A stretch of 11,112 nucleotides of DNA from JAAYBT01 sp964404395 (GTDB lineage: Bacteria > Bacillota > Clostridia > Acetivibrionales > DTU013): the NCBI GenBank assembly GCA_964404395.1, contig CAYOKA010000070.1, positions 1-11,112 of the forward strand. The letters are read 5' to 3'. A program made the translations under genes and the position numbers. The notes under the pieces are model-generated. The model ran no database searches. It was not told the origin of the DNA and saw only the letters and a list, made by a program, of their open reading frames with translations. This document shows positions 1 through 6,886 of the stretch, piece after piece. Positions within the stretch are counted from its first letter, which is position 1. Each line of letters starts with the position of its first letter.

Positions 1-1015
1 TCTCCACCGGATTGAACTGCATAACCGAATAGAAAAATGTGAAGAATAGAATCAATGCAGCGTAAATAACAACGTACAATAGATTTTGTTGAGGTTCCTT
101 AAACATGTTGACAAACCAATTGTCCTTATTTGCAAAGAACATCGTGACGATCGTCGAAGGAAACATCATTATGGACATTGCAAATATGATCGGAATAACA
201 CCTGCAAGGTTTACCTTTATGGGCAAATATGTGCTCTGGCCGCCATACATTTTTCTCCCTACAACACGTTTCGCGTATTGGATCGGAATTCTTCTCTCAG
301 CCTCCTGAACCCATATAACTCCGGCAATAACGATAACAAATATTACTATTATTCCGGCAATAGCCAGTATGCCCAAAAAGCCGGAGCCAAAGTTGCCCAT
401 TCTGTAGTTGTCGATCAAGCCCTTCGCCGCAGTCGGACCTCTTGATACAATACCGGCGAATATGATCATGGATATACCGTTTCCGATACCATTCTCAGTA
501 ATCTGTTCTCCAAGCCACATAATAAATGCAGTACCCGCAGAAAATGAAAGCGTGATTGTCAGAAAGCTCCAAACGCTTCCTCCGTCAATAACACCACCAC
601 GTGCCTGAGCGGTAATATAAAGAGCAATTGCCTGCACCAAACCGAGTATGACCGTACCATACCTGACATATTGCTGTATTTTCTTCCTTCCCTCTTCGCC
701 TTCCTTCTGTAACCTTTCAAGAGCAGGAATGGCGACCGTTAAAAGCTGCATAATAATGGACGAATTAACATAGGGTTGAATACCTAAGGCAAAAACCGTT
801 GCTTGCTGGAATGCTCCGCCCGAAAGGATATTCAGGAATCCTCCCAACGAACCGGTTGATTCAAGAATTCCGGCAAATACTGACGTGTCTAAGCCGGGAT
901 TCGGCACAAAGGAACCAAGTCTATGCACTATCAACATTGCGATAGTAAATAAGATCTTTTTACGTAAGTCTGGAATCTTCCATGCATTACGCAGAGTATC
1001 AAACATTCCGCCCAT
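1..1015 (-). CDS. secY: Preprotein translocase subunit SecY (partial, 3' end beyond window)
   Basis: SecY is the channel-forming core of the SecYEG complex in the cytoplasmic membrane and passes unfolded proteins outward or laterally into the membrane. The reading frame is open for 338 codons to the window edge; full-length family members are about 420-430 residues. The N-terminus contains TLRNAWKIPDLRKK, typical of Firmicute SecY. Several hydrophobic helices follow, then the cytoplasmic loop EAERRIPIQYAKR between helices 6 and 7, and a last visible helix before FNPVE, so the cut falls near the start of the loop after helix 8. The start chosen is ATG at 1015; a second ATG at 1006 (MFDTL) is also possible. 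The GAGGTGG ribosome binding site lies inside the last codons of rplO, and only one base separates the rplO stop from this ATG, so the two genes are probably translationally coupled. Confidence 0.97.
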   Translation of the reverse strand, partial: MGGMFDTLRNAWKIPDLRKKILFTIAMLIVHRLGSFVPNPGLDTSVFAGILESTGSLGGFLNILSGGAFQQATVFALGIQPYVNSSIIMQLLTVAIPALERLQKEGEEGRKKIQQYVRYGTVILGLVQAIALYITAQARGGVIDGGSVWSFLTITLSFSAGTAFIMWLGEQITENGIGNGISMIIFAGIVSRGPTAAKGLIDNYRMGNFGSGFLGILAIAGIIVIFVIVIAGVIWVQEAERRIPIQYAKRVVGRKMYGGQSTYLPIKVNLAGVIPIIFAMSIMMFPSTIVTMFFANKDNWFVNMFKEPQQNLLYVVIYAALILFFTFFYSVMQFNPVE

Positions 1016-1016
1016 T

Positions 1017-1460
1017 TTATACCACCTCTACCTTTCCTCCTGCAGCCTCAATCTTCTCCGAAGCTGTCTTGGTGAATCTTGCCGCTTGAACAGTAAGCTT
1101 TTTCGTAAGTTCGCCATGACCGAGTACAGATATTCCATCGCACAGCTTCTTGGTTATACCGCTTTCCTTCAAAAGCTCACCATTGACCACCGTGCCATCC
1201 TCAAACCTGTTCAAAGTTGATACATTGACTTCTGCATAAACTTTGGCGAAGACTTTATTATTAAAACCTCTTTTAGGCATCCTTCTATATAAGGGCATCT
1301 GACCACCCTCAAAACCAATTCTTACTCCTCCACCGGAACGTGAATTTTGGCCTTTATGCCCACGGCCTGCTGTTTTGCCGTTACCGGAACCCGGCCCTCT
1401 GCCTTTTCTGGTCGGAGCTTTCTTAGCGCCCGGTACAGGTTGCAATTCATGTAGTTTCAC
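1017..1460 (-). CDS. rplO: 50S ribosomal protein L15
   Basis: L15 is a late-assembling large-subunit protein that binds 23S rRNA. The 147-residue length matches the family (about 145). The N-terminal third is the usual Gly/Lys/Arg-rich rRNA-binding arm: KLHELQPVPGAKK is followed by GRGPGSGNGKTAGRGHKG, then FEGGQMPLYRRMPKRGF. The C-terminal globular part ends in a Lys/Val-rich strand. The start is GTG at 1460, seven to eight bases after GGGAGGTG; no in-frame ATG fits that site. It lies between rpmD and secY, the normal place in the spc cluster, and its last codons carry the secY ribosome binding site. Confidence 0.98.
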   Translation of the reverse strand: MKLHELQPVPGAKKAPTRKGRGPGSGNGKTAGRGHKGQNSRSGGGVRIGFEGGQMPLYRRMPKRGFNNKVFAKVYAEVNVSTLNRFEDGTVVNGELLKESGITKKLCDGISVLGHGELTKKLTVQAARFTKTASEKIEAAGGKVEVV

Positions 1461-1474
1461 CTGTTACACCTCCC

Positions 1475-1654
1475 TTATATTTCTTCTACGGATACCAGGT
1501 GTGATACCGTTTTTATCATTCCTCTTATCTGAGGATTATCCTGCTGCTCCACATAACTACCTATCCTCTTCAAGCCAAGAGCTTTTATAGTAGCTTTTTG
1601 GTTCTTCAGGCTATTATTTGTGCTTTTGATTAGTGTAATTTTCAGTTTTGCCAC
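1475..1654 (-). CDS. rpmD: 50S ribosomal protein L30
   Basis: This 59-residue frame encodes bacterial L30, a small large-subunit protein. The translation begins AKLKITLIKSTNN, continues with KALGLKRIGSYVEQQDNP, and ends HLVSVEEI; this matches the family in length and pattern, including the conserved K-x-x-x-x-LGL-x-R-I segment. It starts with GTG at 1654, eight bases downstream of AGGAGG. That ribosome binding site overlaps the rpsE stop codon (TAG at 1667-1669). The gene is followed at 14 bases by the rplO start. L30 is absent from some bacterial lineages, so its presence fits a Firmicute. Confidence 0.95.
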   Translation of the reverse strand: MAKLKITLIKSTNNSLKNQKATIKALGLKRIGSYVEQQDNPQIRGMIKTVSHLVSVEEI

Positions 1655-1666
1655 CCTAGTATCCTC

Positions 1667-2167
1667 CTAACCCAGTATTTCTTCTGCGGATTTTCCGCGA
1701 AGTTTGGCAACATCCTCAACAGTTCTCTGTTGCGAAAGTGCCTGCATCGTTGCATTTACCATGTTAATCGGGTTGTTTGACCCAAGTGACTTCGTTCTTA
1801 TATCACGAATACCAGCCAATTCCAAAACCGCTCTTACGGGGCCACCTGCAATAACACCGGTACCGGGGCCTGCCGGCTTCAGAAGTACCTTTCCTGCGCC
1901 ATATCCTCCGATTGCTTCATGGGGAATAGTTGTCTCCACAAGAGGCACCTTTACAAGGTTCTTCTTGGCATCATCTATACCTTTTCTGATAGCATCAGGT
2001 ATTTCGGCAGCTTTTCCTATTCCGGTTCCTACATGGCCGTTTTCATCACCAACGACTACAAGAGCACTGAATCGGAAGTTTCTACCACCCTTTACAACTT
2101 TGGTTACACGTCCTATTTTAACAACCTTTTCTTTAAGATCCAATGTTCCAGCATCAATACGCTGCAA
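1667..2167 (-). CDS. rpsE: 30S ribosomal protein S5
   Basis: S5 sits on the solvent side of the 30S subunit near the mRNA entry site and takes part in decoding accuracy. The 166-residue protein shows the two expected parts. An N-terminal double-stranded-RNA-binding-like domain runs through KVVKIGRVTKVVKGGRNFRF and GDENGHVGTGIGKA, whose Gly-rich loop is where spectinomycin-resistance changes occur in other species. The C-terminal domain contains GGPVRAVLELAGIRDI and SLGSNNPINMV. The start is TTG at 2167, seven bases after GGAGGG. An ATG lies at 2172-2174, but it abuts the ribosome binding site and leads to a stop after six codons. Spacing to rplR upstream is 58 nt. Confidence 0.98.
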   Translation of the reverse strand: MQRIDAGTLDLKEKVVKIGRVTKVVKGGRNFRFSALVVVGDENGHVGTGIGKAAEIPDAIRKGIDDAKKNLVKVPLVETTIPHEAIGGYGAGKVLLKPAGPGTGVIAGGPVRAVLELAGIRDIRTKSLGSNNPINMVNATMQALSQQRTVEDVAKLRGKSAEEILG

Positions 2168-2174
2168 ACTTCAT

Positions 2175-2180
2175 CCCTCC
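2175..2180 (-). promoter_or_regulatory. Ribosome binding site fixing the TTG start of rpsE
   Basis: GGAGGG stands seven bases before the TTG at 2167. The ATG at 2174 begins directly after it, is out of frame with rpsE and ends after six codons, so the TTG is the functional start. Confidence 0.85.
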
Positions 2181-2225
2181 TCTTTCAAATCCATTAGGCG
2201 ATAGACCTTAGTCCCGCCAACATTA

Positions 2226-2594
2226 TTAAAATTCAAGCCCGGCTTCTCTTGCACCCTCAGCAAGCTCTTTCACCCTACCGTGGTACAGATAACCGCCTCT
2301 GTCAAACACAACCAGCTTTATACCTTTTTCAACTGCCTTTTGCCCGATCAGTTTTCCTACTTCTTTTGCGGCATCCTTGTTTCCGCCGTTTGCATTCTTG
2401 CCCTTGACAGCTACATCAAGTGACGAGGCTGAAACTAGAGTCTGGCCTGTTGTATCGTCGATAATCTGAACATATATATTCTTTAAGCTCCTGAAAACAT
2501 TAAGCCTTGGACGCTCTGGGGTTCCGGTAACCTTTTTACGGACCCTCTCATGTTTCCTCAGCCTGACTTCATTTTTATTGGGCTTCTTTATCAT
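2226..2594 (-). CDS. rplR: 50S ribosomal protein L18
   Basis: L18 binds 5S rRNA and, with L5, anchors it in the central protuberance of the 50S subunit. The protein has 122 residues (family about 120). A basic N-terminal tail (KNEVRLRKHERVRKKV) precedes the conserved core GTPERPRLNVFRS, IYVQIIDD, and the C-terminal FDRGGYLYHGRVKELAEGAR signature. The start is ATG at 2594 with an AGGAGGGAG ribosome binding site some ten bases upstream. It lies 20 nt after rplF and 58 nt before rpsE. Confidence 0.98.
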   Translation of the reverse strand: MIKKPNKNEVRLRKHERVRKKVTGTPERPRLNVFRSLKNIYVQIIDDTTGQTLVSASSLDVAVKGKNANGGNKDAAKEVGKLIGQKAVEKGIKLVVFDRGGYLYHGRVKELAEGAREAGLEF

Positions 2595-2614
2595 TTCTCT
2601 TCAACTCCCTCCTA

Positions 2615-3157
2615 CTAGCCTTTAGCACCGGCTTTACCTTCCTTACGTCTGATTACTTCGTTTTCATACTTGATGCCCTTGCCCTTGTAGACCTCAGGCT
2701 TTCTCTTAGCCCTGATTTTCGCGGCAAACTCTCCTACCTCTTGCTTGTCACAGCCCTTAACAATTATCTTGTTAGGAGCAGGTACATCAACTGTAACATT
2801 TGCAGGTTCATCCATTTCAATCGGATGAGAAAAGCCCAGAGTCAGTATCAATTTTTCGCCCTGTTTTTGTGCCCTGTAACCAACACCGTTCACATCAAGT
2901 GCTTTTTCAAAGCCCTTTGTGACTCCTTCCACCATGTTGTTAACCAGAGTTCTTGTCAATCCATGGAGGGATTTGTGTCTTTTTTCGTCCGAAGGCCTTG
3001 TCACCAATATCTGCGAGCCTTCTTTCTTTATTATCATATCTTTGTGCAATTCCCTTGTCAAAGTACCCTTTTGTCCCTTTACAGTGATAATATTATCTTT
3101 GATATCTACATTTACACCGGCCGGTATATCAATAGGCATCTTACCTATTCTTGACAT
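2615..3157 (-). CDS. rplF: 50S ribosomal protein L6
   Basis: L6 lies at the base of the L7/L12 stalk near the sarcin-ricin loop of 23S rRNA and is involved in elongation-factor binding. The 180-residue length is standard. It begins SRIGKMPIDIPAGV and has the tandem alpha/beta repeat architecture: the first half includes LTRELHKDM and LHGLTRTLVNNMVEGVTKGF, and the second half has the signature GVGYRAQKQG and PEVYKGKGIKYENEVIRRKEGK. The start is ATG at 3157 after a strong AGGAGGTG site. The C-terminal GKAGAKG tail is slightly longer than a plain EGK ending, which is unremarkable. A 94-nt spacer separates it from rpsH upstream. Confidence 0.98.
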   Translation of the reverse strand: MSRIGKMPIDIPAGVNVDIKDNIITVKGQKGTLTRELHKDMIIKKEGSQILVTRPSDEKRHKSLHGLTRTLVNNMVEGVTKGFEKALDVNGVGYRAQKQGEKLILTLGFSHPIEMDEPANVTVDVPAPNKIIVKGCDKQEVGEFAAKIRAKRKPEVYKGKGIKYENEVIRRKEGKAGAKG

Positions 3158-3251
3158 TCTACAGCACCTCCTGTTCTTTAAATTATGAGCCCTCTCGAAC
3201 CCTTTTCAGATACACTAATATCCTGCTAAAAGCAGTCTTTGTTCAAATTGT
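3158..3251 (-). other. rpsH-rplF spacer, 94 nt
   Basis: This is one of the longer gaps in the spc part. It carries the rplF ribosome binding site near 3170 and a small 5-bp hairpin (CTGCT-AAA-AGCAG, 3223-3235) with no terminator-like tail. Nothing else is recognisable. Confidence 0.5.
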
Positions 3252-3650
3252 TTACCAAATGAAAGCAAGCACCTCTCCGCCAATGCCTTCAGCTCTTGCC
3301 TTCTTGTCTGTCATAACTCCCTTTGAGGTAGAAATAACCGCAACACCAAGCCCTCCGAGAACCTTCGGAAGTTTGTCCCTGTCGGCATAAACCCTAAGTC
3401 CGGGTTTGCTGATTCTCTTTAAGCCGGAAATAACGTTTTGCTTGCCTGAGGTGTATTTCAAAGTCAATCTTATAATCCCTTGTTTGCTGTCCTCTATAAA
3501 CTCGACTTTCTTAACATAACCCTCGTCCAGCAATATACGAGCAATATCCTTCTTCATATTAGATGCCGGAATATCAACGGATTCATGCTTTGCTGTGCCG
3601 GCATTTCTGACCCTCGTCAACATGTCAGCGATAGCGTCTGTAATTTGCAT
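3252..3650 (-). CDS. rpsH: 30S ribosomal protein S8
   Basis: S8 binds helix 21 of 16S rRNA directly and is a primary assembly protein of the 30S platform. It has 132 residues, the normal bacterial length. The N-terminus is TDAIADMLTRVRNA, followed by KKDIARILLDEGYVKKVEF. The C-terminus contains LPKVLGGLGVAVISTSKGVMTDKKA and ends in GEVLAFIW, the hallmark S8 end. The start is ATG at 3650, eight bases after AGGAGG. In E. coli S8 represses the spc operon by binding within the rplE region; I did not find an obvious S8-site mimic here. Confidence 0.98.
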   Translation of the reverse strand: MQITDAIADMLTRVRNAGTAKHESVDIPASNMKKDIARILLDEGYVKKVEFIEDSKQGIIRLTLKYTSGKQNVISGLKRISKPGLRVYADRDKLPKVLGGLGVAVISTSKGVMTDKKARAEGIGGEVLAFIW

Positions 3651-3675
3651 ATGTTTAACCTCCTTCCAAAATTTG

Positions 3676-3861
3676 TTACCAGCTGGCCTTTCTTACGCCG
3701 GGAATCTGCCCTTTGTAAGCCAGTTCTCTGAAGCACAAACGACACACACCAAACTTCCTCATGTATGCGTGAGGTCTTCCGCAAAGCCTGCATCTATTAT
3801 AGCCCCTGGTGCTGTATTTTGGCTTTCTTTGTTGTTTAATAATCATTGACTTTTTTGCCAC
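3676..3861 (-). CDS. rpsN: 30S ribosomal protein S14, zinc-binding short form
   Basis: This is the 61-residue type Z form of S14, which binds 16S rRNA in the head of the 30S subunit. With GTG at 3861 read as Met1, the protein begins AKKSMIIKQQRKPKYSTRGY and carries C24-x2-C27 and C40-x2-C43, a complete zinc ribbon, so this is the zinc-dependent rather than the longer zinc-free paralog. The GTG lies six bases after GAGGAGG. The ATG at 3867, two codons upstream, directly abuts that site and is therefore unlikely. The gene sits between rplE and rpsH, the normal place. Confidence 0.97.
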   Translation of the reverse strand: MAKKSMIIKQQRKPKYSTRGYNRCRLCGRPHAYMRKFGVCRLCFRELAYKGQIPGVRKASW

Positions 3862-3867
3862 GTTCAT

Positions 3868-3874
3868 CCTCCTC
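3868..3874 (-). promoter_or_regulatory. Ribosome binding site fixing the GTG start of rpsN
   Basis: GAGGAGG stands six bases before GTG at 3861 and directly abuts the in-frame ATG at 3867. The GTG gives the canonical 61-residue S14. Confidence 0.8.
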
Positions 3875-3876
3875 TT

Positions 3877-4416
3877 CTAACGGTTGAAAGGCATTCCCAT
3901 AAGTTTGAGAAGCTCCTTTGCCTCTTCATCTGTCCTAGCAGTAGTAACAAAAACTATATCCATGCCTCTCACCTTGTCTACCTTATCATACTCTATTTCC
4001 GGGAATATGAGCTGATCCTTAATACCTAAGGTGTAGTTACCTCTTCCGTCAAAAGAATTACCTGATATCCCCCTAAAGTCCCTAACTCTTGGGAGTGCGG
4101 CATTGAACAGCTTGTCGACAAAATCGTACATTCTTTCACCGCGCAATGTCACCTTACAGCCGATACTCATGCCTTCTCTCAGCTTAAAGTTTGCAACTGA
4201 TTTCTTTGCCTTTGTTATAACCGGTTTCTGACCTGCAATGGTTGTCATATCATTCACAGCTGCATCCATGGCCTTGGGGTTTTCCTTCACATCTCCCACT
4301 CCCATGTTGAGTACTACCTTTTCAAGCCTTGGCAGCTCCATTACGCTGGAATATTTAAACTTCGCCTGCATTGCCGGCATTACTTCTTCCTTGTACTTAT
4401 CCTTAAGTCTGGCCAT
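3877..4416 (-). CDS. rplE: 50S ribosomal protein L5
   Basis: L5 binds 5S rRNA and contacts the P-site tRNA and the 30S head through bridge B1b. The protein has 179 residues, the family norm. It starts ARLKDKYKEEVMPAMQ and contains PRLEKVVLNMGVGD, the GQKPVITKAKKSVANFKLR segment, VTLRGERMYDFVDKL, LPRVRDFRGIS, and the C-terminal DIVFVTTARTDEEAKELL followed by GMPF. The start is ATG at 4416 with an AGGAGGTT ribosome binding site. It follows rplX by 32 nt and precedes rpsN by 15 nt. Confidence 0.98.
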   Translation of the reverse strand: MARLKDKYKEEVMPAMQAKFKYSSVMELPRLEKVVLNMGVGDVKENPKAMDAAVNDMTTIAGQKPVITKAKKSVANFKLREGMSIGCKVTLRGERMYDFVDKLFNAALPRVRDFRGISGNSFDGRGNYTLGIKDQLIFPEIEYDKVDKVRGMDIVFVTTARTDEEAKELLKLMGMPFNR

Positions 4417-4448
4417 TAGACCTTAACCTCCTTTCAAGAAGATCTTTG

Positions 4449-4796
4449 CTAATCTTCTCTTGCCTCTTTCTGTGTGTCAAGAACCTCTCCACACTTTTTA
4501 CAAACGCGATCCTTCTGTCCATTTTCATGTACTACTTTTCCAACCTTGGTCGGTGACTTGCACCTTCCGCAAATCAACATGACCTTGGAACTGCTGATCG
4601 CTACTTCCTGGTGGATGATTCCGCCTTCCTGAAATCTGCCTCTGGGCTTCTTGTGCTTTGTTCTAACGTTCACACCCTCGACAATTACAGACATGTCGCT
4701 TGGATTTACATAAAGCACTTTACCCTTTTTCCCCTTATCCTTACCGGAGAGCACATAAACAGTGTCCCCCGTTTTTACATGCACGCTATTTGCCAA
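4449..4796 (-). CDS. rplX: 50S ribosomal protein L24 with zinc ribbon
   Basis: L24 is an early assembly protein that binds the 5' domain of 23S rRNA and lies near the exit tunnel. It has 115 residues. The N-terminal KOW domain reads HVKTGDTVYVLSGKDKGKKG and is followed by VEGVNVRTKHKKP. The C-terminal part contains two CxxC pairs, C76-x2-C79 and C99-x2-C102, forming a zinc ribbon seen in many but not all bacterial L24 proteins. The start is TTG at 4796, eight bases after AGGAGG (4805-4810). No in-frame ATG lies nearby. The gene is 16 nt downstream of rplN. Confidence 0.97.
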   Translation of the reverse strand: MANSVHVKTGDTVYVLSGKDKGKKGKVLYVNPSDMSVIVEGVNVRTKHKKPRGRFQEGGIIHQEVAISSSKVMLICGRCKSPTKVGKVVHENGQKDRVCKKCGEVLDTQKEARED

Positions 4797-4812
4797 TCTA
4801 ACCGCCTCCTAT

Positions 4813-5181
4813 CTATAGAACCTCAGGTGCGAGTGACAGTATTTTCATGTACTCCCTGTCTCTCAACTCTCTCGCAACAGGGCCAAAAATACGTGTTCCC
4901 ATAGGGTTTTTATCTTCCTTTATAATTACTGCAGCATTCTCATCAAACTTGATGTATGAACCATCGGGCCTTCTGATGCCTTTCCTGGTACGTACGATGA
5001 CACATCTGACAATTTCGCCTTTTTTGACAACTCCGCCGGGTGTTGCGCTTTTAACAGATGCAACGATTACGTCGCCTATACTGGCATATCTTCTCAAGGA
5101 GCCGCCAAGTACCTTGATGCACATCATTTCCTTGGCCCCTGTGTTATCTGCTGACTTTACTACGGATTGAACCTGTATCAT
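4813..5181 (-). CDS. rplN: 50S ribosomal protein L14
   Basis: L14 is a conserved five-stranded beta-barrel protein at the subunit interface, part of bridges B5 and B8, and the docking site of the silencing factor RsfS in other bacteria. From ATG at 5181 it has 122 residues, exactly the family length, beginning MIQVQSVVKSADNTGAKEMM. Conserved segments include CIKVLGGS, GDVIVASVKSATPGG, KKGEIVRCVIVRT, GTRIFGPVARELR and ILSLAPEVL. The frame stays open upstream to 5199, but AGGAGGTAC lies seven bases before 5181, which fixes the start. Confidence 0.98.
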   Translation of the reverse strand: MIQVQSVVKSADNTGAKEMMCIKVLGGSLRRYASIGDVIVASVKSATPGGVVKKGEIVRCVIVRTRKGIRRPDGSYIKFDENAAVIIKEDKNPMGTRIFGPVARELRDREYMKILSLAPEVL

Positions 5182-5218
5182 ACCAGTACCTCCTTCCATT
5201 TACTTTGAAAATTGGCTA

Positions 5219-5476
5219 TTATAGAGCCTTCTCTACAACCTCAACGAGCCTCCACCTTTTATCTCTACTAATCGGGCGAGTCTCCATAACCTTTACCCTA
5301 TCGCCTATATTACATTCATTGTTTTCATCATGTGCCTTCAGCTTATAGGTCCTTTTGATGATTTTTTTGTACAATGGATGCTTTACCCTTGTTTCTATTG
5401 CAACGACGATTGTCTTATCCATCTTGTCACTGACAACCTTACCGGTTCTGGTCTTTCTTATTGCTCTTTGTTCCAA
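5219..5476 (-). CDS. rpsQ: 30S ribosomal protein S17
   Basis: S17 is a primary 16S rRNA-binding protein of the OB-fold class, needed for early 30S assembly. From the TTG at 5476 the protein has 85 residues and begins EQRAIRKTRTGKVVSDKMDK. The motif KMDKTIVV is followed by KHPLYKKIIKRTYKLKAHDE, and the C-terminal part holds the family signature GDRVKVMETRPISRDKRWRL. The TTG is seven bases after AGGAGG (5484-5489). The frame continues to an ATG at 5494, but that codon lies upstream of the ribosome binding site and is unlikely. The gene lies 27 nt after rpmC. Confidence 0.97.
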   Translation of the reverse strand: MEQRAIRKTRTGKVVSDKMDKTIVVAIETRVKHPLYKKIIKRTYKLKAHDENNECNIGDRVKVMETRPISRDKRWRLVEVVEKAL

Positions 5477-5503
5477 GCTGCTACCTCCTTTCATCTACAC
5501 AGA

Positions 5504-5707
5504 TTATGCCTGCATTCCCTTTATTTCTCTTTCTCTTATTACAGTCTTAACCCTCGCAATAGATCTCTTAACATCTCTCAACTTCATTGGATTCTCCAGT
5601 TGGTTCGTGACAAGCTGGAAACGAAGTTTAAACAATTCCGATTTGAGCTCGCTTAATTCCTTCTGAAGCTCTTCCTGTGTCCTATCTCTTATTTCACTGG
5701 CTTTCAT
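5504..5707 (-). CDS. rpmC: 50S ribosomal protein L29
   Basis: L29 is a small two-helix protein at the tunnel exit of the 50S subunit, next to L23, and contributes to the docking surface for SRP and trigger factor. From ATG at 5707 the product has 67 residues: KASEIRDRTQEELQKELSEL forms the first helix and FKLRFQLVTNQLENPMKLRD is the conserved centre. The gene overlaps the 3' end of rplP by 14 nt. Its ribosome binding site is weak (GGTGGTGA at 5713-5720) and lies inside rplP codons, so translation is probably coupled to rplP. A GTG at 5719 in the same frame is an alternative but lies within that site. Confidence 0.96.
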   Translation of the reverse strand: MKASEIRDRTQEELQKELSELKSELFKLRFQLVTNQLENPMKLRDVKRSIARVKTVIREREIKGMQA

Positions 5708-6134
5708 TCTCGTCACCACCCATTTCTTTATCGCGGGCTATGAACTTGCACTTTATCGGAAGCTTATGCATTGCAAGCCTCATGGCTTCTCTGGCTGCTT
5801 CTTCAGTTACACCCGCAATTTCAAATAATATCCTCCCGGGCTTTACTACCGCCACCCAGTACTCGGGTGAACCTTTACCGCTACCCATACGTGTCTCGGC
5901 AGGCTTCTTTGTAACCGGCTTGTCGGGAAATACTTTAATCCAGACCTGTCCACCTCTTTTTGTAAACCTTGTCATTGCTATTCTGGCTGCTTCAATTTGA
6001 TTACTTGTAATCCATGCAGGCTCAACAGCCTGTAAGCCGAATTCGCCATATGACAGAGAATTACCTCTCGTGGCAATACCATTCATTCTGCCCCTGTGAA
6101 CTCTTCTGCGCCTTACTCTTTTCGGCATCAACAT
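5694..6134 (-). CDS. rplP: 50S ribosomal protein L16
   Basis: L16 sits close to the A site and peptidyl-transferase centre and organises 23S rRNA for tRNA accommodation. The 146-residue product starts MLMPKRVRRRRVHRGRMNG. It contains GEFGLQAVEPAWITSNQIEA, ARIAMTRFTKRGGQVWIKVF, the conserved PVTKKPAETRMGSGKG loop and PEYWVAVVKPGRILFE. The ATG at 6134 shares its first base with the rpsC stop codon (TAATG arrangement), and AGGAGG lies nine bases upstream. A second ATG two codons later is less well spaced. The acidic tail GGDENESQ is encoded in the overlap with rpmC. Confidence 0.98.
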   Translation of the reverse strand: MLMPKRVRRRRVHRGRMNGIATRGNSLSYGEFGLQAVEPAWITSNQIEAARIAMTRFTKRGGQVWIKVFPDKPVTKKPAETRMGSGKGSPEYWVAVVKPGRILFEIAGVTEEAAREAMRLAMHKLPIKCKFIARDKEMGGDENESQ

Positions 6135-6802
6135 TACAAATTGCCTCCTTCCGCTTTGTTCTCCTTCTTAACAGCGGGAAGCACTTCACCTTTATATATC
6201 CAGGTCTTAACGCCGACCTTTCCATAAGTAGTGTTCGCTTCTGCAAAGCCATAATCAATATCAGCTCTTAATGTCTGAAGAGGAATCGTTCCCTCATGAT
6301 AATGCTCTCTTCTCGCAATTTCAGCTCCGCCAAGTCTGCCCGAAACGTTGGTCTTGATACCCTTAGCTCCCATTTTCATGGCTCTTGACATCGCCTGCTT
6401 CATAGCCCTTCTATAAGAAATTCTTTTTTCAAGCTGTGAAGCAATATTTTCAGCTACCAGCTGAGCATTGACGTCAGGCGTCTTAATCTCCGTTATGTTA
6501 ATCAAAACACTTTTTCCGGTCAAAGCTTCAACGTCCTTACGAAGCTCCTCTATACCGGACCCACCCTTTCCGATTACCAGTCCGGGCTTTGCTGTATGAA
6601 CATTTACCTTTATCTTGTTCGCTGCTCTTTCAATCTCTATCCTTGGTACACCTGAAGCATATAACTTATTTTTAACAAATTTTCTAATCTTAGTATCTTC
6701 GACCAGGTATTCACCGAAATCCTTATCTGCGGCATACCATTTGGTATCCCAGTCCTTAATGATACCTATTCTCAATCCATGGGGATTTACCTTCTGGCCC
6801 AT
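6134..6802 (-). CDS. rpsC: 30S ribosomal protein S3
   Basis: S3 forms part of the mRNA entry tunnel in the 30S head and contributes to helicase activity on incoming mRNA. It has 222 residues. The N-terminus is GQKVNPHGLRIGIIKDWDTK. A type II KH domain follows, with the GxxG loop GKGG at about residues 78-81 in LVIGKGGSGIEELRK. The C-terminal domain carries GAKGIKTNVSGRLGGAEIAR and the signature TIPLQTLRADIDYGFAEANT. The start is ATG at 6802 behind AGGAGGTT. It lies 83 nt after rplV, in a spacer with a large hairpin. Confidence 0.98.
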   Translation of the reverse strand: MGQKVNPHGLRIGIIKDWDTKWYAADKDFGEYLVEDTKIRKFVKNKLYASGVPRIEIERAANKIKVNVHTAKPGLVIGKGGSGIEELRKDVEALTGKSVLINITEIKTPDVNAQLVAENIASQLEKRISYRRAMKQAMSRAMKMGAKGIKTNVSGRLGGAEIARREHYHEGTIPLQTLRADIDYGFAEANTTYGKVGVKTWIYKGEVLPAVKKENKAEGGNL

Positions 6803-6845
6803 TATCTAACCTCCTTCTACAACGGTTTGCGCTAATCTAAAGGGT

Positions 6846-6886
6846 ACATCCCCTCTTAATCGTATTAACCGATTTAAGCGGGGTGT
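6846..6886 (-). promoter_or_regulatory. Large imperfect hairpin in the rplV-rpsC spacer
   Basis: Two arms pair in two blocks: ACATCCC with GGGTGT-side bases (one G-U pair), and CTTAATCG with CGATTTAAG (one bulged T), closing a loop of about 7 nt. The hairpin begins at the last base of the rplV stop codon and lies in an 83-nt spacer. On the transcribed strand the following bases (ACCCTTTAGATT) contain no U-tract, so a strong terminator is unlikely. An RNA-processing or stability role is possible. Confidence 0.5.

Noticed and set aside
86..445. Plus-strand open frame over the secY region
   Set aside because: It is antisense to a clear SecY reading frame, has no family resemblance, and has no supported start signal.
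2154..2174. ATG at 2174 just before rpsE as a leader peptide
   Set aside because: The ATG directly abuts the ribosome binding site, leaving no spacing, and the frame stops after six codons.
1704..2204. Long plus-strand open frame over rpsE
   Set aside because: It is the antisense shadow of S5, with the low-complexity look of such frames and no recognisable domain.
5182..5199. Upstream start for L14
   Set aside because: Extra residues precede the canonical MIQVQS, and the ribosome binding site lies inside that upstream stretch.
6061..6258. Minus-strand 65-codon frame overlapping the rpsC-rplP junction
   Set aside because: It is an out-of-frame shadow of the S3 C-terminus and L16 N-terminus without its own ribosome binding site.
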